Assembly (NCBI GenBank): GCA_963751395.1
Contig: CAVVUC010000001.1
Span: 1,550,001-1,614,000, forward strand
DNA length: 64,000 nt
DNA from: CAVVUC01 sp963751395
GTDB lineage: Bacteria; Verrucomicrobiota; Verrucomicrobiia; Chthoniobacterales; Chthoniobacteraceae
Reading direction: 5' to 3'
The notes beneath the pieces are model-generated. The model was not told where the DNA came from, did no database searches, and saw only the letters and a list, made by a program, of their open reading frames with translations. How positions within the stretch are numbered: position 1 is the first letter of the stretch; the number at the start of each line of letters is the position of its first letter. Shown here one piece after another: positions 54,615 to 63,087 of the stretch. A program made the translations under genes and the position numbers.

Positions 54615-55565
54615 CTATAAGGTTTCGTTGCTCTTCACGGGACGGCCCGCGGCAGCCCATTGGTCATACATGCTCCAGCCGCGATTGAGCAAGCCCGCAG
54701 CCAGCGGAAACCTCTGCATCGAGCCGAGAACAACGACAATAATCCTGCGTGGCGTGACGACCACAGTCTCGCCTTCCTTTCGCGACTCGGGCGGGCGCGA
54801 GGCGGAAATGATCACGCATTCGCCGGCCCGCCGTGTTTTGCCCGTCTTCACGCCATCGATGCCATCGGTGCCGAGCAACTCGTTTGTATTCTCGAGCATG
54901 TAATCGGTCTGAGTGCCGTCGGCGTGGAGGATCGCGATCTTGCGCGATTTCTGCGAGACGTAAAAACGAAACGCCGACTTCGACATCGCGTAAGCCGTGA
55001 GCCGGCCCATGTCGCTTGCCGTGGAGTAGGGGAGCTTGCGCTCGATGCTGTCGAGGCCGCTTGGATTCAAGAAAAGCGTGTTCTGCATCCGGAGTTGGCG
55101 TGCGAGGGCGTTCATCTGCGCCACGAAGCGATCGGCAGGAACCACCTCGGGCGAGGAACTCTGCAGGGTGCGTCCGATGAAATCCGCGATCGTGTAGGCG
55201 GCGATGTTGTCGGATTGAAGGAGCGCAGCGTAGAGCAGTTCGCGCAAGGTTACACGGTCGCCTGGTTGGAAGGAAATGGGATTCGTCCCATCGACCGTGA
55301 ACGCCGCCGATGGCACTGTCGCAAACTCTCCGAGATCGCGCTTTGTCTTCTCAGTCCAGTCGAGCGCGACCATGGCCGTTGCGATTTTGGTAAGGCTTCC
55401 GACCTGTAGTTTGCGGTTTGGATTTTTGGATTCGAACACGTGACCGCTCGTCTGGTCCATGATCAAAAAAGCGGCGGTTTCCTGAACTTGTGCCCTCGTC
55501 GTGGCCGTGCAGAGAAGCAGCAGCAGAGCAAGGATGGCGACGAGATTTTTCAACACATTTGTCAT
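54615..55565 (-). CDS. D-alanyl-D-alanine carboxypeptidase (PBP5/6-type)
   Basis: This 316-residue protein has a signal peptide (LVAILALLLLLCTATTRAQ). The SxxK motif is S57-LT-K60 in VGSLTKIATAM, SxN is S118-D-N120 in LLQSDNIAAY, and KTG is at 240-242 in GVKTGKTRRAG. NTLFLNPSGLDSIERKLPYS is typical of this family. It removes the terminal D-Ala of peptidoglycan pentapeptides in the periplasm. The C-terminus is short, without a clear membrane anchor helix. The ribosome of pfkA lies 29 bases downstream. Confidence 0.92.
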   Translation of the reverse strand: MTNVLKNLVAILALLLLLCTATTRAQVQETAAFLIMDQTSGHVFESKNPNRKLQVGSLTKIATAMVALDWTEKTKRDLGEFATVPSAAFTVDGTNPISFQPGDRVTLRELLYAALLQSDNIAAYTIADFIGRTLQSSSPEVVPADRFVAQMNALARQLRMQNTLFLNPSGLDSIERKLPYSTASDMGRLTAYAMSKSAFRFYVSQKSRKIAILHADGTQTDYMLENTNELLGTDGIDGVKTGKTRRAGECVIISASRPPESRKEGETVVVTPRRIIVVVLGSMQRFPLAAGLLNRGWSMYDQWAAAGRPVKSNETL

Positions 55566-55850
55566 TTCAAAAAACGATCCGCGAATCTATCGCCGCTCCC
55601 CCAAATGGCAATGCTCAAATTGCGGCTTGTCGTGGTAGCAAACAGAAGTGGATTTTTGTGAGCGGGCAAAAGTGGAAGGTTGTTGTTGAGAATGAGGGAG
55701 TTGGCACGGAGGGGAGTGGGGAAGGATATGCGCACAGACCAAAGCCCGCTTCCAATGCTTCGTTCACCGGCCAACCATCCCGCTGGATGAAGGCGTTATT
55801 TTGAACTCCTTTTTTGCCGGGCCTTGAGAGCTGAGTCCCATTCGGGGTTC

Positions 55851-56144
55851 TCATCTTTCCCAACGCTCCGCCGCAGCACGAAAAGCGGCCTCGTGGTCCG
55901 GCCAATCGTGGAGCGTGGCAGGGTCGAAGTCGGCTCCGCATGGCCAAACAACAGTATGAATCTCCGGGTCGATAGTGACCTGTGCAAACACCGCCGGGTC
56001 GCGGAGGGGGCCGTAAAGCTCGCCCTCCAGAATTCCCTCGAAATCAATGGTGCGACTCAGTCCGTCGTCAAAGCGCAGGCGCAGCGAATGCGGTGGAATG
56101 CACTCGACGGAGATGATGCCGTAAAAGCGTGAAAGTTCGGGCAT
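55851..56144 (-). CDS. DUF2442 small protein
   Basis: The 97-residue product contains FYGIISVECIPPHSLRLRFD, TIDFEGILEGELYGPLRDPA and HTVVWPCGADFDPATLHDW, matching the DUF2442 family of unknown function. Family members are often found in integron cassettes and beside toxin-antitoxin-like DUF4160 genes; no such partner is visible here. It is on the same strand as the lipoprotein gene next to it and an attC-like site lies between, 54 bases upstream of its start. That suggests a small mobile cassette, which is inference. Confidence 0.85.
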   Translation of the reverse strand: MPELSRFYGIISVECIPPHSLRLRFDDGLSRTIDFEGILEGELYGPLRDPAVFAQVTIDPEIHTVVWPCGADFDPATLHDWPDHEAAFRAAAERWER

Positions 56145-56197
56145 GACGTTCGTTTCCTGGGGAGCTTATCGGCCTCATTGCCCGGAGCAAGCGCGCA

Positions 56198-56271
56198 AAC
56201 GCCAACGACCCCAAGCCCAGCGACCGCGGAGCAGTTCGCTGCATCGCATAGTCGTTGCGGTCATTGGCGTT
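56198..56271 (-). repeat. attC-like site 1
   Basis: AACGCCAACGACC at 56198-56210 pairs with GGTCATTGGCGTT at 56259-56271 (12 of 13), with a second inner pairing CAGCGAC/GTCGTTG. It shares CAACGACCCCAAGC and CAGCGACYGCGGAG with site 2. It overlaps the stop of the lipoprotein gene (56261-56263), as attC sites do in cassettes. The core GTTGGC lacks one base of the canonical GTTRRRY. Confidence 0.4.
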
Positions 56272-56677
56272 GGAAGACGAGCACGAAACGGACATGCCGT
56301 GCCTGCCAGTTGACGGCGAGAACAAACTCGGGAACGACGTAGAAGCTGTAGCCCTCGCGCTGAAGCTTGTTCGGGTCGCGGAACTGCTGTAAATCGGCGG
56401 GCGAAGCGAGTTGGAGCTTGGCGCGGAATGAGTCAACGTCTGACGCCCCGAAGCTGAATGAGCCGCCTCCGGTGTTGGTGTCGAGGTCGTGAGACTCGGA
56501 AATGGCGAAAGCTGAGTCCGGCAACTCCGGCAACCATCCGCGGCCTCCGTCGGCAGCACGGGCAGATGCGGCTGTATCGTAGCTGGCGCGGATAGACTCG
56601 TCGCACGAGACGAGGAGAAGAGTTGTCGCGGCGAGGCAGACTTGCAAGCAGTGGCGACTCTTTCGGCTTTCATTCAC
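56261..56677 (-). CDS. Small lipoprotein, unknown function
   Basis: From a GTG at 56677 the product has about 138 residues. The N-terminus RKSRHCLQVCLAATTLLLVS plus C is a lipoprotein signal with the lipobox LLVSC. The mature part includes LPDSAFAISESHDLDTNTG and ends YVVPEFVLAVNWQARHVRFV. No named family is recognised. It lies between two attC-like sites on the same strand, the layout of a gene cassette. Its stop is in the first base pairs of site 1. Expected to be attached to a membrane. Confidence 0.6.
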   Translation of the reverse strand: MNESRKSRHCLQVCLAATTLLLVSCDESIRASYDTAASARAADGGRGWLPELPDSAFAISESHDLDTNTGGGSFSFGASDVDSFRAKLQLASPADLQQFRDPNKLQREGYSFYVVPEFVLAVNWQARHVRFVLVFQRQ

Positions 56678-56694
56678 GGGATACGTGCGGAGTC

Positions 56695-56812
56695 GCCTAA
56701 CGACCCCAAGCTCAGCGACTGCGGAGGGCGGGGCGGCACCTGCACGGTGGGCGGAAAGGCGGCGGCGGAAGCAGGTGCCGTGACGCACGGAGCGGTTCGG
56801 TTATCGTTAGGC
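56695..56812 (-). repeat. attC-like site 2
   Basis: GCCTAACGA at 56695 pairs with TCGTTAGGC ending at 56812, and inner GGCACCTGC pairs with GCAGGTGCC at 56771-56779. The total of 118 bp, imperfect palindrome and GTTAGGC core (a match to GTTRRRY, read on the minus strand) fit the attC model. The arm GCCTAACGACCCCAAGC is shared with site 1. It is 18 bases upstream of the lipoprotein gene's start. Confidence 0.5.
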
Positions 56813-56997
56813 GATTCGTTCATACGCCATCTGCTTTTGGAAGTGGAGGCGGCGAGATGGGGACTCCCGGCGGCGTGTGCTCTCCAGAAAACAAAAAAGC
56901 CGTTGCAACAGCGCTCAGCGCTGTGGGTAAACCACCAAAGATAATCACACCGGGAGAATAAAGCAGCACAAGCGCTAATGTTCCGACTGGAACGAAA

Positions 56998-57027
56998 TGT
57001 CATGCCCAATGCCAGCAAGGAACGTCC
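56998..57027. repeat. Degenerate REP-like repeat beside recF
   Basis: TGTCATGCCCAATGCCAGCA followed by AGGAACGTCC is a worn copy of the TGTCATTCCGAGCGCAGCGA-GGAACCCC end of the unit at 59,414-59,835. It lies 20 bases beyond the recF stop. The rest of the gap (56,813-56,997) holds nothing recognisable. Confidence 0.5.
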
Positions 57028-57047
57028 TCGATCTGGCTCACGCTTCT

Positions 57048-58094
57048 TTAGCACCGCGACAGCCTGCCGTGGTTCAGGTCGAAGATCGTCGCTTCGCAGC
57101 CCGATTCCAGCCAGTCGAGGTGCGTGGTGGTAATCAGCTTCTGCGAATCGACGGGCAGCGATTTCAACAGTGCATTGCGTCGCGCGATGTCGAGCTCGCC
57201 AAAGATGTCGTCGAGCAGGAGCAGCGGGGGGACTCCGGCGCGCCGCTCCAGCATTCGTGCCTGCGCGAGTTGCAGCGAAAGCGCGAGCGAGCGCTGCTGG
57301 CCCTCGGACGCGAAATCCGACGACTGCGCGTTGAGAGACAGCGCAAAATCATCGCGATGCGGACCGACAGTCGTCTGTCTAAGGCGCAAGTCCTCGGTCT
57401 TCGCCGCGTCCAACGAACCCGCGAAGTCGTCTTCGCTGCCGCGCAGGTATTCCATTTTCAAAGACTCCGCCGAACCGCTGATCGCGTGCAGCGCCTGATT
57501 GGCCGCAGGTTCCATCGCTGCGATCAGCCGGCTGCGCGCAGACGAGAGATAATTCCCCGCCTCGGTCAGCGGCGCATTGAACGCGGAAATCTCGCGCCAG
57601 AGGGAACGCGGATCTTTCAGCAGGTGGTTGCGCGAACGAAGCGCACGATCATAGCCTCGCAGATTCCTCCGGTAACCCGTGTCGATCTGGCTGGCGACGA
57701 AATCGAGAAACTTCCGCCGCCGCTCGGCCGGGCCGCGCACGATCTCAACGTCCTGGTTTGAGAAATAAACCAGGCGCGCGACCTCGAGATATTGGCGCGC
57801 GCTTTTCTGCTCCACCGAATCAAGCGCGAGTTTCTTCCGTTGCGAGCTGAAGTAGAACTGGAGATGGTAGGCGCCGAAGTAGCCGTCCAGCACGAAGCTC
57901 TTCCTCTCGTGCCGGATCGCTCGCGCGAGCGTCGAGATGCGCGGCGATTGCAGCCGCAGCAGCACACACGCAGCTTCGAGAAGCGAAGTCTTGCCCTGTG
58001 CATTTGGACCCACGATCACGTTGACGCCGGGCGAGAACTCGCACTCGATGGCATCGAAGCAGCGGAAATTGCGGAGTTTCAGATTCGTGAGCAC
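57048..58094 (-). CDS. recF: DNA replication and repair protein RecF
   Basis: The 348-residue protein has MLTNLKLRNFRCFDAIECEF, the Walker A motif GPNAQGKTS at 29-37, FLDFVASQIDTGYRRNLRGY, TTVGPHRDDFALSLNAQSSD, the ABC signature ASEGQQRSLALSLQLAQ, and Walker B LLLLDDIFGELD. RecF loads RecA at gaps together with RecOR. It is divergent from hisS, 67 bases apart. Length is slightly under that of E. coli RecF (357). Confidence 0.95.
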   Translation of the reverse strand: MLTNLKLRNFRCFDAIECEFSPGVNVIVGPNAQGKTSLLEAACVLLRLQSPRISTLARAIRHERKSFVLDGYFGAYHLQFYFSSQRKKLALDSVEQKSARQYLEVARLVYFSNQDVEIVRGPAERRRKFLDFVASQIDTGYRRNLRGYDRALRSRNHLLKDPRSLWREISAFNAPLTEAGNYLSSARSRLIAAMEPAANQALHAISGSAESLKMEYLRGSEDDFAGSLDAAKTEDLRLRQTTVGPHRDDFALSLNAQSSDFASEGQQRSLALSLQLAQARMLERRAGVPPLLLLDDIFGELDIARRNALLKSLPVDSQKLITTTHLDWLESGCEATIFDLNHGRLSRC

Positions 58095-58161
58095 TGGATT
58101 TCAGTTTGCAGATTGTGGATTTCAGATTTAGAAACGCAGCCCGCTTCAGTCTGCAACTCTA

Positions 58162-59454
58162 ATGAACACGCTGCCAGGTTTTCGCGACTTTTATCCCGAG
58201 GATTGCGCCCGCCGCAATTACATCCTCGCGACCTGGCGCGAAATCGCCCGGCGCTATGGCTTCGTAGAATACGACGGCCCTGTTCTGGAGCCGATGGCGC
58301 TTTACGAGAAGAAGAGCGGCGGAGAACTTGTCGGACAACTTTTCGATTTCGTGGACAAAGGCGAACGCCATGTCGCGATGCGCCCCGAGATGACGCCCAC
58401 GCTCGCCCGCATGGTCGCGGCGAGGGAGCGCGATTTCAAAAAGCCGCTCAAGTGGTTCTGCTGTCCGCAATTTTTCCGCTACGAAAAACAACAGCGCGGC
58501 CGGCTGCGGGAGTTCTACCAGTTCAACGCGGACATCATCGGCGAGGCTTCGTCGGCGGCGGACGCGGAGATGATCGCAGTCGTGGTCGATTTGCTTCGAG
58601 CTTTCGGTTTTACGGAGAAAGACTTCGTAGTTCGGCTGAGCCTGCGAAGCGCATGGCAGGAGTTTTTCGCAGCCGCAGGCGGCAACCCCGAGGACGAATA
58701 CGAGTTCTTCCAGATCATCGATAAGGTGGAGCGCAATCCGGCGGAGAAGACGAACGAAGCTCTGGCGAAGCTGAATGTGAGCGGCATCACCGCTGAGAGC
58801 ATTGTCGCATTCATCCGCAGCAAAGCGCCGGCCGGACTGAGTCCGATCCTCGATGAACTCGATTCGCGAGGGATGGGCGGATTTGTGGAGGTTGATTACG
58901 CGATTGTGCGCGGACTCGCCTACTACACCGGTGTGGTGTTTGAGGTTTTCGACCGCAGCAAAAACGAACGCGCGCTTGCCGGCGGTGGCCGCTACGACAA
59001 ACTTCTGAGCCTGATGAGCGATGGCAAAGTCGATCTGCCCGCACTTGGTTTCGGCATGGGCGATGTGGTGCTTGCTAACTTGATCAACGACTCGTCGCAT
59101 GCAAAAGCGAAGATGGACGCGTGGATTGCGAAGCACCACGCGGTGGACATTTATGTCGTCATCGCCAAGGAGGAACGCCGTGCGGACGCGCTCGGAGTCG
59201 TGCAGCAGCTTCGCAACGCCGGATCGCGCGTCGATTTCCCGCTCGCCGCCGCAAAGGTCGGCAAGCAGTTCCAAACCGCCGAACAACTCGGCGCGTGTCT
59301 CGCCGTCTTGATCGGCGACGAATGGCCAAACGTGAAAATCAAAACGCTCGCCACGCGAGAAGAAACGGTCGTGGCGCATGAACACCTGCTCAACCGCATC
59401 ACCGCTCCCAATGCGTGTCATTCCGAGCGCAGCGAGGAACCCCGCAAACCATGA
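58162..59454 (+). CDS. hisS: Histidyl-tRNA synthetase
   Basis: The 430-residue protein starts MNTLPGFRDFYPEDCARRNY. Class II motifs are GERHVAMRPEMTPTLARMVA, FRYEKQQRGRLREFYQFNAD (motif 2, 105 on), VDYAIVRGLAYYTGVVFEVF (HisRS-specific) and ALAGGGRYDKLL, with ALGFGMGDVVLANL (motif 3). The C-terminal anticodon domain ends near VVAHEHLLNRITAPN. The last ten or so residues (CHSERSEEPRKP) are encoded by the left end of the repeat-bounded element that follows, so the natural stop has been lost to that insertion. Confidence 0.95.
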   Translation: MNTLPGFRDFYPEDCARRNYILATWREIARRYGFVEYDGPVLEPMALYEKKSGGELVGQLFDFVDKGERHVAMRPEMTPTLARMVAARERDFKKPLKWFCCPQFFRYEKQQRGRLREFYQFNADIIGEASSAADAEMIAVVVDLLRAFGFTEKDFVVRLSLRSAWQEFFAAAGGNPEDEYEFFQIIDKVERNPAEKTNEALAKLNVSGITAESIVAFIRSKAPAGLSPILDELDSRGMGGFVEVDYAIVRGLAYYTGVVFEVFDRSKNERALAGGGRYDKLLSLMSDGKVDLPALGFGMGDVVLANLINDSSHAKAKMDAWIAKHHAVDIYVVIAKEERRADALGVVQQLRNAGSRVDFPLAAAKVGKQFQTAEQLGACLAVLIGDEWPNVKIKTLATREETVVAHEHLLNRITAPNACHSERSEEPRKP

Positions 59455-59835
59455 GAGATTTGTTTGTGTATATGATGACCAACCGCAGCCGGGTCGTTCT
59501 CTACACCGGCGTGACGAACGATTTGGAGCGTCGCGTTTGGGAGCACAAGAACAAAGCCTCATGGGGTTTCACGAACCGAAACAATGTGGACCGGCTCGTT
59601 TATTACGAGCTGTATCCGAGCGCGCAGGACGCAATCGCCCGCGAAAAGGAAATCAAAGGCTGGCGGCGCGAAAAGAAAAACGCCCTGGTCGAAACGCTAA
59701 ACCCTCGCTGGAATGATCTTGCGAACTCGCTGTTTCAGCGTCCGGTTCCCTCCGCCGGTGGCGAACGATCTCACGCTTTGGAAATGAACGCCCCGAGTGG
59801 CTTGCGGGGTTCCTCGCTGCGCTCGGAATGACACG
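59414..59835. mobile_element. Putative mobile unit: GIY-YIG gene bounded by a perfect 34-bp inverted repeat
   Basis: The 34 bases 59414-59447 (CGTGTCATTCCGAGCGCAGC-...-CCCCGCAA) are the exact reverse complement of 59802-59835. The only gene inside is a GIY-YIG nuclease, which takes its start from just inside the left repeat and its stop inside the right repeat. The unit of 422 bp is inserted between hisS and aspS and changes the end of hisS. Related single repeats occur in the window without the gene, as for a non-autonomous form. No target duplication is obvious. Mobility is inferred, not shown. Confidence 0.65.
59451..59831 (+). CDS. GIY-YIG nuclease family protein
   Basis: The ATG at 59451 overlaps the hisS stop (ATGA), giving 126 residues. 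MRDLFVYMMTNRSRVVLYTG is the GIY...YIG pair in its YIG-like Y-T-G form, VTNDLERRVWEHK holds the catalytic Arg, and KEIKGWRREKK with ALVETLNPRWNDLAN completes the UPF0213/YhbQ-type domain with Glu. The tail PSGLRGSSLRSE is encoded by the right inverted repeat. Such small stand-alone nucleases cut or nick DNA; targets are unknown. Its position between perfect inverted repeats suggests it acts on those repeats. Confidence 0.85.
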   Translation: MRDLFVYMMTNRSRVVLYTGVTNDLERRVWEHKNKASWGFTNRNNVDRLVYYELYPSAQDAIAREKEIKGWRREKKNALVETLNPRWNDLANSLFQRPVPSAGGERSHALEMNAPSGLRGSSLRSE

Positions 59836-59851
59836 TTTGGAGAGTTTATTT

Positions 59852-61634
<1,783 letters not shown>

Positions 61635-61677
61635 TTGCGTTTGCTCCGTCGCCGACGGGCAATCCAACAATCCAGGC

Positions 61678-61872
61678 TCGTCATTCTGAGCGAAGTTTTC
61701 TTCCGGCTTTGCGGAAGGAAGCGCAGTCGAAGAATCACTGATTTTCTTTCTTCGGCAGCTCGTGCAATGAGGAGTGCGCCTTAAATGGTGAGCGCAAAAC
61801 GAAACACAAAATCACAGATTCTTCGACTCCATTCCGGCCTCAAGGCAGGCCGGAACTGCGCTCAGAATGACA
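61678..61872. repeat. Inverted pair of REP-like repeats
   Basis: Copy A begins GTCATTCTGAGCG (61,679) and ends AGTCGAAGAATCACTGATTT; copy B, inverted, ends at 61,872 with the same core, GTCATTCTGAGCG and AGTCGAAGAATC. Each has an internal hairpin of different sequence (TTCCGGC...GCGGAA; TTCCGGCCTG...AGGCCGGAA). About 70 bases separate them. They lie between the convergent aspS and SPFH genes and could act as a terminator. Confidence 0.8.
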
Positions 61873-61887
61873 GATGCTTCGGAAGCT

Positions 61888-62940
61888 TTAGCTCTTCAAA
61901 AACTCATCGAGCGCGGCTCGCGTGATGCGGTAAGTCGAACCGATCTTTTTCCCTTTCAGATCGCCGGCTTCGAGGCTCGCGAGGACATCGGATTCTGTCA
62001 CGTTGAGAACTTTGGCCACGTCCGCGGGCGACAGGACTTCCACGCCGGTCGCTGCCGGAGACGCTGCGGCTGCTTGCGTTGCCTGCGGATTCAACATTCC
62101 TCCGGGCTGCTGCATCATCTGCTGCGCCATCGCAAAGCCCATCGCCATCTCGGCGGGAGCGCTGCCGGCTCCGCCTTGCGCCATGCCCTGGCCCATTTGG
62201 AATTTCACGTAGTCGTTCAGATTGCCGACCGCCGCCATGCTCGACCGCTTGTCGATGGCCTGTTCGACCTCGGGCGGGACGCTCACGTTTTCCAAAACAA
62301 AGCTCGTCATTTCCAGTCCGTATTTTGCGGAGATGATCGGATTGATGATCGGCAGCAAAGCCTCGCCGACTTCCTGATAGCGCGTGGCGACATCGAGCAC
62401 CGGGATCTTAGCCGTCGCGATTGCGTCGCTGAAAACGCTGACGATGCGGGAGCGCATGGTGTCGGCGAATTCGTCGAGCCGGAAGTGATCGTCGGTGCCG
62501 GCGACTTCCTTCAAAAACAGCTTCGGATCGAGAATGCGAAAATCGAATGTGCCGAACGCCCTGACGCGCACGATGCCAAAGTCCTGATCGCGCATCATGA
62601 TCGGGTTCGACGTGCCCCACTTGTTGCCGGTGAAGACGCGCGTGACGACGTAATAAATGTCGGCCTTGAACGGCGAGTTGAAGCCGTATTTCCACGACTT
62701 GAGTTTCGTGAGGACCGGGATGTTGTCGGCCGTCAGCGAGTGCTTGCCGGGGCCGAACGTGTCGCCGAATTCGCCGAGGTAAACAAATTGCACAACCTGC
62801 GATTCGCGAACGATGAGTTGCGCGCCGTTTTTGATCTCCTTGTCCTCATCGGGGAACCGGTAGGAAAGCGTGTCGCGCGAGTCGTCCGTCCACTCGATGA
62901 CTTCGAGTAACTGGCCTTTGATGAAATCCATTAAGCCCAT
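61888..62940 (-). CDS. SPFH-domain protein with C-terminal helix-turn-helix
   Basis: The ATG at 62940 gives 350 residues. The N-terminal 230 residues fit the YdjI-type SPFH group: MGLMDFIKGQLLEVIEWTDD, GAQLIVRESQVVQFVYLGEF, FGTFDFRILDPKLFLKEVAG and YGLEMTSFVLENVSVPPEVE. A Met-, Gln- and Ala-rich linker follows, then an excisionase-like helix-turn-helix in the last 50 residues: LSPADVAKVLNVTESDVLAS and KKIGSTYRITRAALDEFLKS. There is no transmembrane segment. Role unknown; membrane scaffolding is typical for SPFH proteins. It is convergent with aspS. Confidence 0.85.
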   Translation of the reverse strand: MGLMDFIKGQLLEVIEWTDDSRDTLSYRFPDEDKEIKNGAQLIVRESQVVQFVYLGEFGDTFGPGKHSLTADNIPVLTKLKSWKYGFNSPFKADIYYVVTRVFTGNKWGTSNPIMMRDQDFGIVRVRAFGTFDFRILDPKLFLKEVAGTDDHFRLDEFADTMRSRIVSVFSDAIATAKIPVLDVATRYQEVGEALLPIINPIISAKYGLEMTSFVLENVSVPPEVEQAIDKRSSMAAVGNLNDYVKFQMGQGMAQGGAGSAPAEMAMGFAMAQQMMQQPGGMLNPQATQAAAASPAATGVEVLSPADVAKVLNVTESDVLASLEAGDLKGKKIGSTYRITRAALDEFLKS

Positions 62941-63087
62941 GGTGGTGTGTTCTGATTTAGAGGTTCGAAGGAACATATACCCCATCGAATGCATTTTGTG
63001 AACCCCTAAACACTACCGTAACCATCCCCATGAGGTTTACGCTCTCTGGAAACGGCACGTCCGTTTTCGAGTTGATGGTGGACGTCG

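Noticed and set aside
55566..55850. Possible small gene upstream of the carboxypeptidase
   Set aside because: Open frames here have no start signal or family; the 285 bases hold nothing I can support.
58159..59562. Long open frame (467 codons) antisense to hisS
   Set aside because: Shadow frame; the + strand has clear HisRS motifs.
61867..62910. Long frame on the + strand antisense to the SPFH gene
   Set aside because: It starts inside a REP-like repeat and has no domain; the minus strand has a clear SPFH-HTH protein.
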